Origin: Ureaplasma sp.
GTDB taxonomy: Bacteria; Bacillota_I; Bacilli_A; Mycoplasmatales; Mycoplasmoidaceae
Direction of reading: 5' to 3'
Length of the DNA stretch: 64,000 nt
Assembly: GCA_020024695.1 (NCBI GenBank)
Contig: JAHHTK010000001.1
Location: 8,516 to 72,515 of the forward strand
Shown here piece by piece: positions 55,655 through 64,000 of the stretch. The notes beneath the pieces were generated by a model. That model saw only the letters and a list, made by a program, of their open reading frames with translations, ran no database searches and was not told the origin of the DNA. Made by a program: the position numbers and the translations under genes. How positions within the stretch are numbered: position 1 is the stretch's first letter; each line of letters begins with the position of its first letter.

Positions 55655-56929
55655 ATGCAAAATTCAAATTCTTATGACGTCATTATTATTGGTTCAGGTT
55701 CAGCAGGCACCTTTTTAGCAATGCAACTAGATCCAAGTTTGAAAGTGTTAATAGTTGATAAAAACCCTGAGATATTAACCAAGTTTTTAATGACTGGGGC
55801 AGGACATGCTAATTTAACCAATTTATGTGATCCTAAAAGTATGCTGACCAATTTTATTTATGGTTCTCCCAACTTTATTAAATATGCTTTAAACCAAAAA
55901 CCAAACCTGAAATTAGTAGCTTGATTAAAAGACCATCGGTTAGATTATGAACTCAAAAAAGAAACCAAAGTCCATTTATTAGCCAATAATACTACCGTTC
56001 GTAAATTAATTAAAACTTCACTAGAATCTAATCCGAACTTAACCTTTCTTTTTAAAACTAGTGTTACTAAAATTGAACCTCATCAAGAAAAAGAATATCA
56101 TGCCGTTTTTACTGACACAAACCAAGTTTATTATGGTAAGAATGTCGTAGTTGCCACTGGGGGGAGATCATTTAGTAAAGCCACTGGTTGTACTGGTGAT
56201 GGGTATCGCTTAGGAGTCCAATTAGGCCATACTGTCACTGATTTATTTCCGATGGGGACTCCAATTACTTTAAATCAAATGCCTTTGATTTTAGCTCAAA
56301 AAGCAGGTCTTTCTTTACCAGATTGTGTGGCTAGAGTCAAACTGGATAACAAATTAGTTTGTTGTGAACAAAACGATTTAATGGTCACCCATGAAGGGCT
56401 AGGAGGTCCTTTAATTAATCGGATTTCAGGTTATATTAACCATAACTATTTAGTCAAACAACCCATTGAAGTCCATTTAGATTTAATTGCCAATAAAGAC
56501 CAATTTATTAGTCATTTTCACCAATGTAAACGCTTTCATGAACTTTGAAAAAATTATCCTCAGTTCACCAAAAAGTTTATTAATAGTTTCTATGAAATTA
56601 ACCAATTCAATGCTGAAACTGATTTAAAAAACTTAACCAAACAGCAACAAAAAGCGATTCTTGATTGTTTCTTTGATTTAAAACTGGACTTAAAAGTTCG
56701 GGACCGTTTTGTCCAAAATGATTTTGAAATTGCTATCTGTACTGGGGGTGGCATTGCTACAAAAGATATTCAAGCTCAAAGTTATGAATCAAATTTAGTT
56801 CCACACCTTTATTTCATTGGTGAAGTTTTAGATGTTAATGCTAAAACGGGTGGGTTTAATCTGACTTTTTGTTATACTTCAGCATTCTGTTGTGCTCAAG
56901 CAATTAATCGTCAATTATTAAACAAATAA
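55655..56929 (+). CDS. HI0933-type NAD(P)/FAD-dependent oxidoreductase
   Basis: The 424-residue flavoprotein begins with the Rossmann motif VIIIGSGSAGTFLAMQL (GxGxxG) and the HI0933 segment VDKNPEILTKFLMTGAGHANLTN. It has the mid motif VVATGGRSF and SKATGCTGDGY, and the C-terminal TGGGIATKDI, FIGEVLDVNAKTGGFNLTF. Family members are uncharacterised flavoproteins often annotated as aminoacetone oxidase-like. Two TGA codons encode Trp. It starts 58 bases after the helicase stop, just after the terminator. Confidence 0.9.
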
Positions 56930-57013
56930 CCTTATTAATATTTGTTTAATGCTTCATATTCACATTCATTTTAGTGAGATTTCAAAGGGTTTTAGGGAAT
57001 TTTCAGGGTTGTT

Positions 57014-57043
57014 TTGACCAATTATTTAAAGTGCTTTTATAAT
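57014..57043 (+). promoter_or_regulatory. Promoter of the DUF402-DUF3196 unit
   Basis: TTGACC (57014-57019) and TATAAT (57038-57043) are 18 bases apart, and AAAGG precedes the ATG at 57084. It is the closest match to the sigma-A consensus noted in the window. Confidence 0.78.
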
Positions 57044-57083
57044 TAAGATAACTTAACAAAGTTTTTTAATTTAAAGGTCTATT

Positions 57084-57668
57084 ATGGACAAGCACACCAA
57101 TGAATACAAACAATTGAAGCTTGGTTCGAAAGTAATGGTACATGCCTATAAATTAAATGGATGATTATATCGGGCATGAGAATATCCTGTGCTCATTTAT
57201 GAAGATGATGAAAAGATTGTCCTCGATGCTTCCAAAGCATGAATCTTTTCAAGCGAAGAAAAAAGTATACGTTCATTTAAAACCAAAGTCAATAAACCGA
57301 CTTATTGATATTTTTTTAAACAAGAATGATTTAATGTCATTGCCTCTGAAGAAGAACAAGGCATTAAATTTTATATTAATATTGCAAGTCCTTTCATTTA
57401 CGAACAAGAAGCCATTAAATATTATGATTTTGACCTCGATTTCAAAATTATGACCGATAACACCTGGCGGGAAGTTGACGTCAATGAATTTATTGATAAT
57501 GCTAAAAAATACGGTTATGATGACAAATTAGTCAAGATCATTCGCAAGGTAGAACTGAAACTCAAAGATTTAGTTTCCAACAATTATTTCAAACAATTAA
57601 TTAATCAAGAAAATCTCAAACGCATGCTTGCTAATTTTGATTTGCAAACTAAGAAAAGGAGTTCATAA
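57084..57668 (+). CDS. DUF402 family nucleoside phosphatase-like protein
   Basis: The 194-residue protein follows the DUF402 pattern closely: VMVHAYKLNGWLYRAWEYP, the FFKQEWFNVIA segment, YINIASPF and the KYYDFDLDFKIM motif with acidic metal ligands, then GYDDKLVK. The best-known members (Ntdp) hydrolyse nucleoside di- and triphosphates; the substrate here is unknown. Six TGA codons encode Trp. It overlaps the next gene at TAATG. Confidence 0.88.
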
Positions 57669-58591
57669 TGTTAAATAAAAAAGATATTAGTTTTAATAAC
57701 CAAACCCTCACTAGTGATCAAAGCTCAGATTTAGAACCTGACACCAATCACCAACGGATTGAAGATAATAACGAAGAAGTATCTTCTTATTATCAAAAAT
57801 TAAGAGCTCACATTATTGAAACTTATACAAATGGTGACAAACAAAAAGCCATCAACTTATTATGAGAAGAATTGCAACAACCATACTTACCTTTAAGTAT
57901 TGAACAAGACTTTTATGATTTATATAACGCCTATAGTTTAGCTGTTAGAGAAGAAGCTCATCAAATTGATTGAGATAAAATTACCCGTAATGAAATCTTT
58001 GATCGGATTTTAAACCATTCTACTGGAGCCATTGATTTATACTTTGTCAACCTTTATTTAACCCATTTATCCCAAACCCAAGGTTATCAAGAAATAAACA
58101 CTGACAACACCCTTCACCTTGATGACACTGACTTTAAGTTCTTCCAATTTTTATTGACCCACCCTTACATTGTCAATATGGAAAAATATAACTTCTTAAT
58201 GGAATTAAAAAATGCTGGGGTAAACCATGACTTTAATTTTGTCAACAACCATTTAGACCCAGATAAAAAGTTTGTCATCAATCCCAAAACCTTAGCTTTA
58301 CCAGAACAAATTGATTGTATGGAAAAGGTGGCTAAATGGTTTGAAGATCAAGACCAAAAACGCCCTGACATTCTCTCTTATGAAATCCAATTATTATCTT
58401 TGGTTTATGTTTATTTATTTCCAATCATAAGTGACATCAAGGATGCTAGCCATATCCAAAACGCAATCCACTCTTATGTGTATGGCATTATGGACGGTAC
58501 CCCTTATGATCGTCAAGACCCAATTATCCAAATCATTGAAAGTGAATTGGCGAGAATTGATGAAATTGACCAAAATCCTTATGCTTTTTAG
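57668..58591 (+). CDS. DUF3196-like protein
   Basis: The 307-residue, mainly helical acidic protein looks like the mollicute DUF3196 family (the MPN330 type, tetratricopeptide-like repeats); features are QKAINLLWEELQQPYLPLSIEQDFYDLY and repeated LP.QI and EIQLLSLVY segments. I name the family from memory. Function is unknown; helical repeats suggest a protein-protein scaffold. Two TGA codons encode Trp. It is translationally coupled to the DUF402 gene. Confidence 0.72.
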
Positions 58592-58643
58592 GATAGAAAT
58601 GCAATAATTTAAGACTTATTTAAGAACAGGGATTTTCTTAACA

Positions 58644-58649
58644 TATAAT
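58644..58649 (+). promoter_or_regulatory. -10 box of the trigger factor gene
   Basis: TATAAT lies 37 bases before the tig ATG. The -35 region (TAAGAA) is weak. The leader contains TATGGGAAATATT directly before the ATG. Confidence 0.45.
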
Positions 58650-58686
58650 TAATAATTATGAGAATATCCTCTTTATGGGAAATATT

Positions 58687-59709
58687 ATGAAAATTTTAGA
58701 AATTAAACACAATCCTTCAACTGTCGTCATTGAAGTTGAATTAGACAATCAAAGCTGACAATCAAAAGTCAAATCACTTGCAAACCAACAAATGAAAAAA
58801 GTAAAAATCGATGGTTTCCGTGTTGGAAAAGTTCCAGCTAAAATTGCTGAAAAATACGTTAACTACGGTGATATTTACGAACGTGCAGCTAACAGTTTCT
58901 TAAACAAAACTATGGATGAAATTGAAGCTGATGAACAATTTAAAAACGATGAAAGTGAAGTCGTTGGTATTCCAAGTGCAAGCATTAAAGAAGTTGACAA
59001 TGGCCACTGTATTGTTGACATTACATATGATTTAGCACCTGTTGTTACTTTACCAGACTACACCAAAATTACATTCACAACTCTTGATCCAATTACTGAA
59101 TTAGATGACCAAGCTGCAGCTGACTATTTCAAGAGATTATTTAAATTAGCACCTGAAACTGAATTAACTGATGAATTAATCGCTGGTTTAAACCACGATG
59201 ACATTAAAACTGTCTCTGATGCTTTAGTTTGAGCAAAGAACTTTAAAAAAGAAGAAATTGAACTTCGTAACCGTCAAAAAGGTGGCCAAGAAATTTCCAA
59301 ATTCTTATTAGAAAACACCAAAGTAAGTCACATTCCTCAATCATATTTAACTGACCGTGTTCAAGAATTATTAAAGAATTTTGAACAAACTTTAAAAGAA
59401 TCTAACATGACCCGTCAAGACTATTTAAAAATGAGTGGTAAAGACGAAAAAGCCTTCTATGATGACATTGTTAAAGAAGCAACTGGTGACCTTATTGTTT
59501 CATTAGCTTTAGAAGAAATCATTACTAAAGAAAAAATTGAAGTCACTCCAGAAGAATTTGATAACTTTGTAGCTCGTTTAGCAAAACTTTACCAAATTGA
59601 TCCAGAAAGCATGAAGAAATTAGTCCACGGTCAATACTTAGACTACATTAACGCTTCTATCTTAAATAATAAAGTTATTGATAAATTAATGGGTTACAGC
59701 CACAAATAA
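58687..59709 (+). CDS. tig: Trigger factor lacking the PPIase domain
   Basis: Trigger factor is the ribosome-bound chaperone at the exit tunnel. The 340-residue protein has the ribosome-binding signature GFRVGKVP at residues 43-50 and the C-terminal helical arms (SHIPQSYLTDRVQELL, TRQDYLKMSG, EEIITKEKIEVTPEEFD). After APVVTLPDYTKI the sequence goes to the C-terminal arms without an FKBP-like domain. Most bacterial trigger factors have 430-480 residues including that domain. Two TGA codons encode Trp. Confidence 0.92.
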
Positions 59710-59733
59710 TTGCATTTTGTGCTATACTATAGT
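59710..59733 (+). promoter_or_regulatory. Extended -10 promoter for the leader RNA and downstream operon
   Basis: TGCTATACT (extended TGn motif, TATACT at 59723-59728, partly overlapping TATAGT at 59728-59733) lies right after the tig stop codon. A clear -35 is missing; TTGCAT at 59710 is too close. Transcription would start near 59735. Confidence 0.55.
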
Positions 59734-59734
59734 T

Positions 59735-59812
59735 AAGCACGCAAAGGCTCCGAATATTTTATTCGACCCAAGCAGATCTGATACTCATAACTTCGGTTAT
59801 GAGTATTTTTTT
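59735..59812 (+). ncRNA. Structured leader RNA with terminator before the GGDEF/EAL-mgtE operon
   Basis: About 45 bases of unpaired and paired sequence (GCACGCAAAGGCTCCGAA, small stem CGAATA/TATTCG, then GACCCAAGCAGATCTG) precede a perfect 11 bp terminator hairpin with a TTCG tetraloop and seven Ts (59781-59812). No open frame fits inside. The next gene starts 100 bases after the T-run. The RNA could be a riboswitch-like attenuator, a small RNA, or simply the tig 3' end. I do not recognise the fold as a known riboswitch; the GCACGCAAAGG piece resembles c-di-GMP riboswitch text only superficially. Confidence 0.5.
59781..59812 (+). terminator. Terminator hairpin of the leader RNA / tig
   Basis: ATACTCATAAC and GTTATGAGTAT form a perfect 11 bp stem closed by TTCG, followed by seven Ts. 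Confidence 0.9.
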
Positions 59813-59911
59813 GTCTTCTTAATGTTTATCTCATACTTGAATGCTTTCAAGAAGTCAGCAATTTCAAATCAATCAATCATGAAAAAGCCACTTATCGTTT
59901 AAAATTTAAAT

Positions 59912-60490
59912 ATGACGAAAGAAATTTTAAATTTTAAACAACATAGTATTTTTGATCGCTTATTTATTTTAAGTTATTTCATAGCGATTGTGCTGTTAAT
60001 TCCTGACTGTGTCGTTGCGACCTATTTACCATCTACAACCAGTTATTATGGTTATTGAAATCTCACTGGAGGTTTGAGTGGATTAGGAATTGCTTTTTTA
60101 GTCATCAATATTTTATGAACAGTCGCTTTTTTAAGCCTGATTATTGCCCGTTATGCTAAAAAACCATGAATTGTCAATGCTGACATCAAACAAGCTTATG
60201 AAAAACGTTTAAACACCTATCTAAAGTTTAACTTACCCGTCTTAACTTGTTTATGAGTGACGATTATCATCGGGTTAATTAACCAACCAGGTCTTATCAC
60301 ATTTGATACTAGTAATACCTTTAGTTTTTTATTTCAAACCCCAACAAGTTATTTTGAACCAAGTGCCACGGTCGTTTTCATCATCATTGCTATGCTTTGA
60401 TTAGGAATCTTTATCCAATATGGTAAAGATTTAACTACTTATTTAAAACAAAGAAAATACCACCAACAATATGGTTCTGAATACCACTAG
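59912..60490 (+). CDS. Four-pass membrane protein, unknown function
   Basis: I do not recognise this 192-residue protein. It has four hydrophobic segments (LFILSYFIAIVLLI, GIAFLVINILWTVAFLSLI, LPVLTCLWVTIIIGLI, ATVVFIIIAMLWLGIFI) and basic cytoplasmic loops, including a Lys/Gln-rich C-terminus. Five TGA codons encode Trp. The next gene begins inside it (20 bp overlap), so the two are translationally coupled and may form a membrane complex. Confidence 0.7.
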
Positions 60491-62369
60491 TATTGGTCAA
60501 TATAGCCTTGACTTCCTCACGATTTTTGGCATCGGTTGAGCTTGCCTTGTAGTCATGGCTATTTTGTTGTTAATTTGCTTTCGGATTCCTATCTTAAAAT
60601 CTTGATTAAACGCTTCTCAAGCCAAAATTAAAATTCCATTTCAATTTTGTTTAGGGTTGATTTTAGGGATGATGTTTGGTTTCTTGTCCTGACTTGATTA
60701 TTGGTTACAGATGCCCATTTTTACGTTTGTCAATTTTAGTTTATTAGCTGTGTTTGCCTATCGCTATTCATTATGAATTTTTCTAGGGGCGTTTGGACCA
60801 GAAATTGGCCTGGTAGCAACCTTATTTGTTTATTGAATGCCCCATTTTAGTAATAATACATTTGAAGTCTTTTATTTAGCTTATGTGGCTTTAGCCTATT
60901 TAATTTTTGTTATCATTGGGGCAATCATTCGGATTTATAGTATGCGAAGCCAATCACTACTCATTTTTATCTCCAGTTTTATTGGCTTCATTATTTTATT
61001 TTTCATGATTTGAGTGGTCACTAACTTAAGTCTTAGTGACATTGATTTCAGTTTCTTTGGTATCATGAGCCTTGATGTTTTATTTAGTTGGTTATCATTC
61101 TTAACCTATTATTGAACCTTAAAACTAATTACTAACTTTGTAGCTAGTTATAAAACCGTTTTAAGGTCAGGTAATTATGCTGAACCGAATATTTATAACC
61201 AAAATTATGGGATTTTAAAAATCAATGAGATGATTAAAAATAATCAGTTTAATTTCGGGTTTGTCATCACCATTAAATGTTTAAATGAACCAGAAATTGT
61301 TGCTCAATACGGTTTATCAGCCCTTTATAAAATTAAAAAGACTTGAAACCAGTTGTTTATTAAACACTTCCCATTTGCTAATAGTTTACAATTCATTAAT
61401 GAAAACCACGACTATTGTTTTTTTGTCGGGTTCCAGCACCAAGCTTCTTGACCTGATTTAAATTCTTTGTATGCCATGAATCAAAATCAAACAACCGACA
61501 ATGCTGCTTTAAACCAATTTCGGGATTATTTTTTATCAGTGGCTCACCAAGTTATTTATAATAATACTTCTATTAACCTCAAATTAAAGAGTTTTCTTGC
61601 TCTTTATAATTTACATAGTTGCAAAATTAAAGACTTATTAGCCTTTAATCAAGAAACTTATTTAGCTTATCACCATGATAATGCAGTTCCCGTCATGGTT
61701 TATGATCCTAGTCATTCATATAATCCATATGCTAATTTTGATCAAGCTCAAAGCTTAGAATCTTTTTTAAATGAAAGCCAGTTTGATGTGAAATTGATTC
61801 CTGTGGTGAAATATCCCAACCAATCAAGTTCAATTTATCAAACTGAACTACTCAATTTAGGCTTATTGTTATTTAATAAACAAGAAATTTATGATGCTGG
61901 AGCAAGTGTTCACCTAACTGGATTATTAAAGCAATATTTAGCCATCCAGATCTTTCAAAAAGTAAATACATTGCACCTCAATCAAAATCAACCCGACTTT
62001 CAAATCATCATTGATTATGATTGGTCAATTTTAAACGTTAAGAGCCTTAATATTCACCGTTATTTAACTATCCTAGCCAATTATAATCTCCAGCCAAATC
62101 AAGTCATTTTAAACCTTGATTTACAGGATTTGAACGATAATTCTTATAGTTCTGTCTTTATTTCTCGTTCTCTACATCTTTTTAGACAAAATGATATTAA
62201 AATAGCATTTAGTAATATCAATGAACAAACAATATTAAGGTTATCTGATTTTTGACCTGACTATGCTTATTTTGACAAGCAGCAGTTAAACTCTAATCAA
62301 AACTTAGCCCCTTATTATGCTTGTTTGTGTGATTACTTAGAATCCAAAAAAGTTGAAATTATATCTTAA
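60471..62369 (+). CDS. Membrane protein with degenerate GGDEF-like and EAL-like domains
   Basis: The 632-residue protein has about six to eight hydrophobic segments in residues 10-225. Residues of about 245-320 follow a GGDEF fold layout (FVITIKCLNEPEIVAQYG, then ENHDY in place of the GGDEF loop). Residues of about 425-620 follow an EAL layout: IYQTELLNLG for the EAL position, NVKSLNIHRYLTILANYNLQPNQVIL, and IKIAFSNINEQTILRLSDF. Catalytic positions expected as NLS, TE, DDFG and K are replaced. Both domains therefore look inactive. Several TGA codons encode Trp. It ends 11 bases before mgtE. The assignment is pattern-based and unverified. Confidence 0.7.
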
Positions 62370-62380
62370 GGGAGGAATCC

Positions 62381-64000
62381 ATGTCAATCAGCACCTTACC
62401 AATCAAAAATATAATTAAACACAACGGTCGGGACGCAGCCCACAAAAACTCCATTAAAGCCACTACCTTAATTTCCAACAACATCCAAAAATTCTACCAA
62501 GCTAAAGATGTGGCAGGGTTAAAACGCTTATTAAAAAATAAACCAGTGAACGTCATTGTCAATGCCCTTGACATGCAAAATGATGTTGAACTTACCTTGT
62601 TTATTTTGATTTTATTCTCTAACCATTTAACAGGTGAAATCTTTAAAGCTCTGGATTTAGATGTGCAATCTGAAATTATTAAGATTGCTACAACAGTGCA
62701 ATTAAGAATCATCTTATTAGAACTTTATCCTGACGAAATCTATGACTTATTAGAAGAAAACAAGGAATATTTTAAAAAGATTTTTTTATCTTTAAACAGT
62801 GAACAACGAAGCCAAGTCAAAGAGATCAGTAAGTTCGAAGAAGATGAAGCAGGTTCGATTATGAACCCTGAGTTCTTCTGTTTAAATGCGAATTGAACCA
62901 TTTTAGAAGCCTTACAATATATTAAAAGTCAAGGTCACGATATTGAAGACCAACACGAATTCTATGTCGTTGATAATGATAGTAAAATTGTTGGTTATAT
63001 TACCTTACACGATTTAATCTTTAACGGGGATGATAGTTTAGATTTAGTTTCTAAAATCATGAAAACTAGTGTCATTACCATTTATGCCACTGATGACATT
63101 CAAGACTGTATTAACTTGTTCCAAAAATATGAACTAGAAACCTTACCTGTCATCAATGATAAAGACGAACTGGTTGGCATCATCACCGACAACGACGTCT
63201 TACCAGCAATGACTGATGAAGTCACTGAAGACATCTATAACATGTACGGGATTACTGAAATGAAGCAAAGTTATGCTCAATCATCCATCTTCTCAATCGT
63301 TAAGTCGCGGATTTTCTGATTAGTGATTTTGATGATTTCAGCTACTTTAACTTCAGTAGTCATTAACGTTTTCCAAAATGTTGGGGATGAAGTCACAGCT
63401 GGATTATCCACTTTATTTTTAGTTCCTATTATTCCAGTTATTACTGGAACCTCTGGAAATGCTGGTAGTCAAGCAGCAGCCTCAGTGATTCGGGCTCTTT
63501 CTATTGGTGAGGTTACCAATAAAGAGTATGGTAAAGTTATGGCTAAAGAAGTGGGGGTTGGTTGTGTTTTAGGCTTAATTCTAGCAGGGGTTAACTTTGT
63601 CAGATTAGCAATTTATTTTGCTATTCCTTACTTCCGTCCTTCATTAGGTGAAGCTGGTAGTGTTCAAATTACACCACCAGGGGTTACCTCTTATGAATTA
63701 TGTTTAGTAGCTTCAGCAGCCAGTTCTGTTGCTTTATGAATTGCTATTATTTTAGCTAAAACAATCGGAGGCATCTTACCTTTAATTGCAGTTGCCTGCA
63801 AACAAGATCCAACCGTTATGGCTATGCCTTTAATTTCTACCTCCCTTGATGTCATTACAACCTCTGTTTTATTCGGGGTTGGGATTGGATTATTAATGGC
63901 CTTCCATCCAGTAGCTAAAGCCACTAATGTGCCTGTCACTGAACAACTAACTACTGTAATTCAACAATTAAGTGCTTCTCACCTTAATATGCCAGTATTG
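62381..64000 (+). CDS. mgtE: Mg2+ transporter MgtE, partial (C-terminus outside window)
   Basis: MgtE is a dimeric Mg2+ channel gated by intracellular Mg2+. The visible 540 codons contain the N-domain, two CBS domains (FYVVDNDSKIVGYITLHDL and LPVINDKDELVGIITDNDV), the plug helix, and membrane segments with PIIPVITGTSGNAGSQAAAS in place of the conserved GNAG pore loop. Four TGA codons encode Trp. AAGGGAGGAATCC before the ATG is the strongest Shine-Dalgarno in this region. It shares an operon with the GGDEF/EAL-like gene. Confidence 0.95.

Noticed and set aside
59735..59812. c-di-GMP-I (GEMM) or M-box riboswitch, or SRP/tmRNA fragment
   Set aside because: The short CACGCAAAGG match is superficial; the RNA is about 45 bases before its terminator, too short for either aptamer, and the SRP signature (GGAA/AGCAG loop) is not present.
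254..64000. Many conserved genes appear broken into several adjacent open frames under the standard code
   Set aside because: The breaks are all TGA codons at positions where homologous proteins have Trp or fit it, and the frame continues. This is the mollicute genetic code, not pseudogenes or frameshifts.

Overview
The window is a low-GC stretch from a mollicute (Mycoplasma-like, wall-less bacterium). The main sign is that TGA must be read as tryptophan. Nearly every conserved housekeeping gene here (infB, nusA, era, pgk, parC, parE, topA, ruvB, rnc, plsX, trigger factor) is split by in-frame TGA under the standard code and becomes one full-length protein under translation table 4. All coordinates below use that code. 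Genus and species cannot be fixed from the sequence alone. No rRNA, tRNA, CRISPR array, insertion sequence or phage gene was seen.

Layout. 1-3814 (minus): nusA-ylxR-infB-rbfA. 3901-10377 (minus): a dense run of ppa, lspA, an rluD-type pseudouridine synthase, tsaB, rimI, ybeY, dgkA, era, recO and a tail-anchored protein of unknown function. 10502-14338 (plus): a multipass membrane protein, then two proteins that share a small domain, one soluble and one carried on a membrane-anchored acidic Pro/Glu-rich protein. 14814-20679 (minus): a lineage-specific island of three paralogous lipoproteins and two copies of a partner gene, one fused to a truncated ABC ATPase and one 5'-truncated. 20863-25462 (minus): HU, deoD, pgk, a TtcA-like tRNA thiolase and a DUF368-type membrane protein. 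25516-27266 (plus): tlyA-dinB. 27234-34095 (minus): ruvA-ruvB, then asp23-like, fakA, plsX, rnc, truB and ribF. 34223: rpmB (plus). 34716-43632 (minus): parE-parC-yqeG-yqeH-nadD/yqeK-mtnN and a BspA-type leucine-rich-repeat lipoprotein. 43706-51309: plsY, rnhC, acpS, two DUF31 serine proteases and topA. 51508-64000 (plus): a 1362-residue SF1 helicase with a nuclease-like tail, a flavoprotein, a DUF402 phosphatase, a DUF3196 protein, trigger factor, a short structured leader RNA, two membrane proteins (one a degenerate GGDEF/EAL hybrid) and mgtE, which runs off the window.

How it works together. Most of the window is translation (IF-2, RbfA, NusA, Era, YqeH, TruB, RNase III, L28), DNA topology and repair (ParE/ParC, TopA, RuvAB, RecO, DinB), and phospholipid precursor handling (FakA, PlsX, PlsY, AcpS, DgkA). 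The accessory content is surface proteins (lipoproteins, DUF31 proteases, LRR protein) and several undescribed arrangements. The best candidates for something new are: the 59.7-64 kb operon, where a small terminator-ended RNA precedes a catalytically degenerate membrane GGDEF/EAL protein coupled to the Mg2+ channel MgtE; the helicase-nuclease; the partner/lipoprotein modules; and the shared-domain pair at 11.8-14.3 kb.
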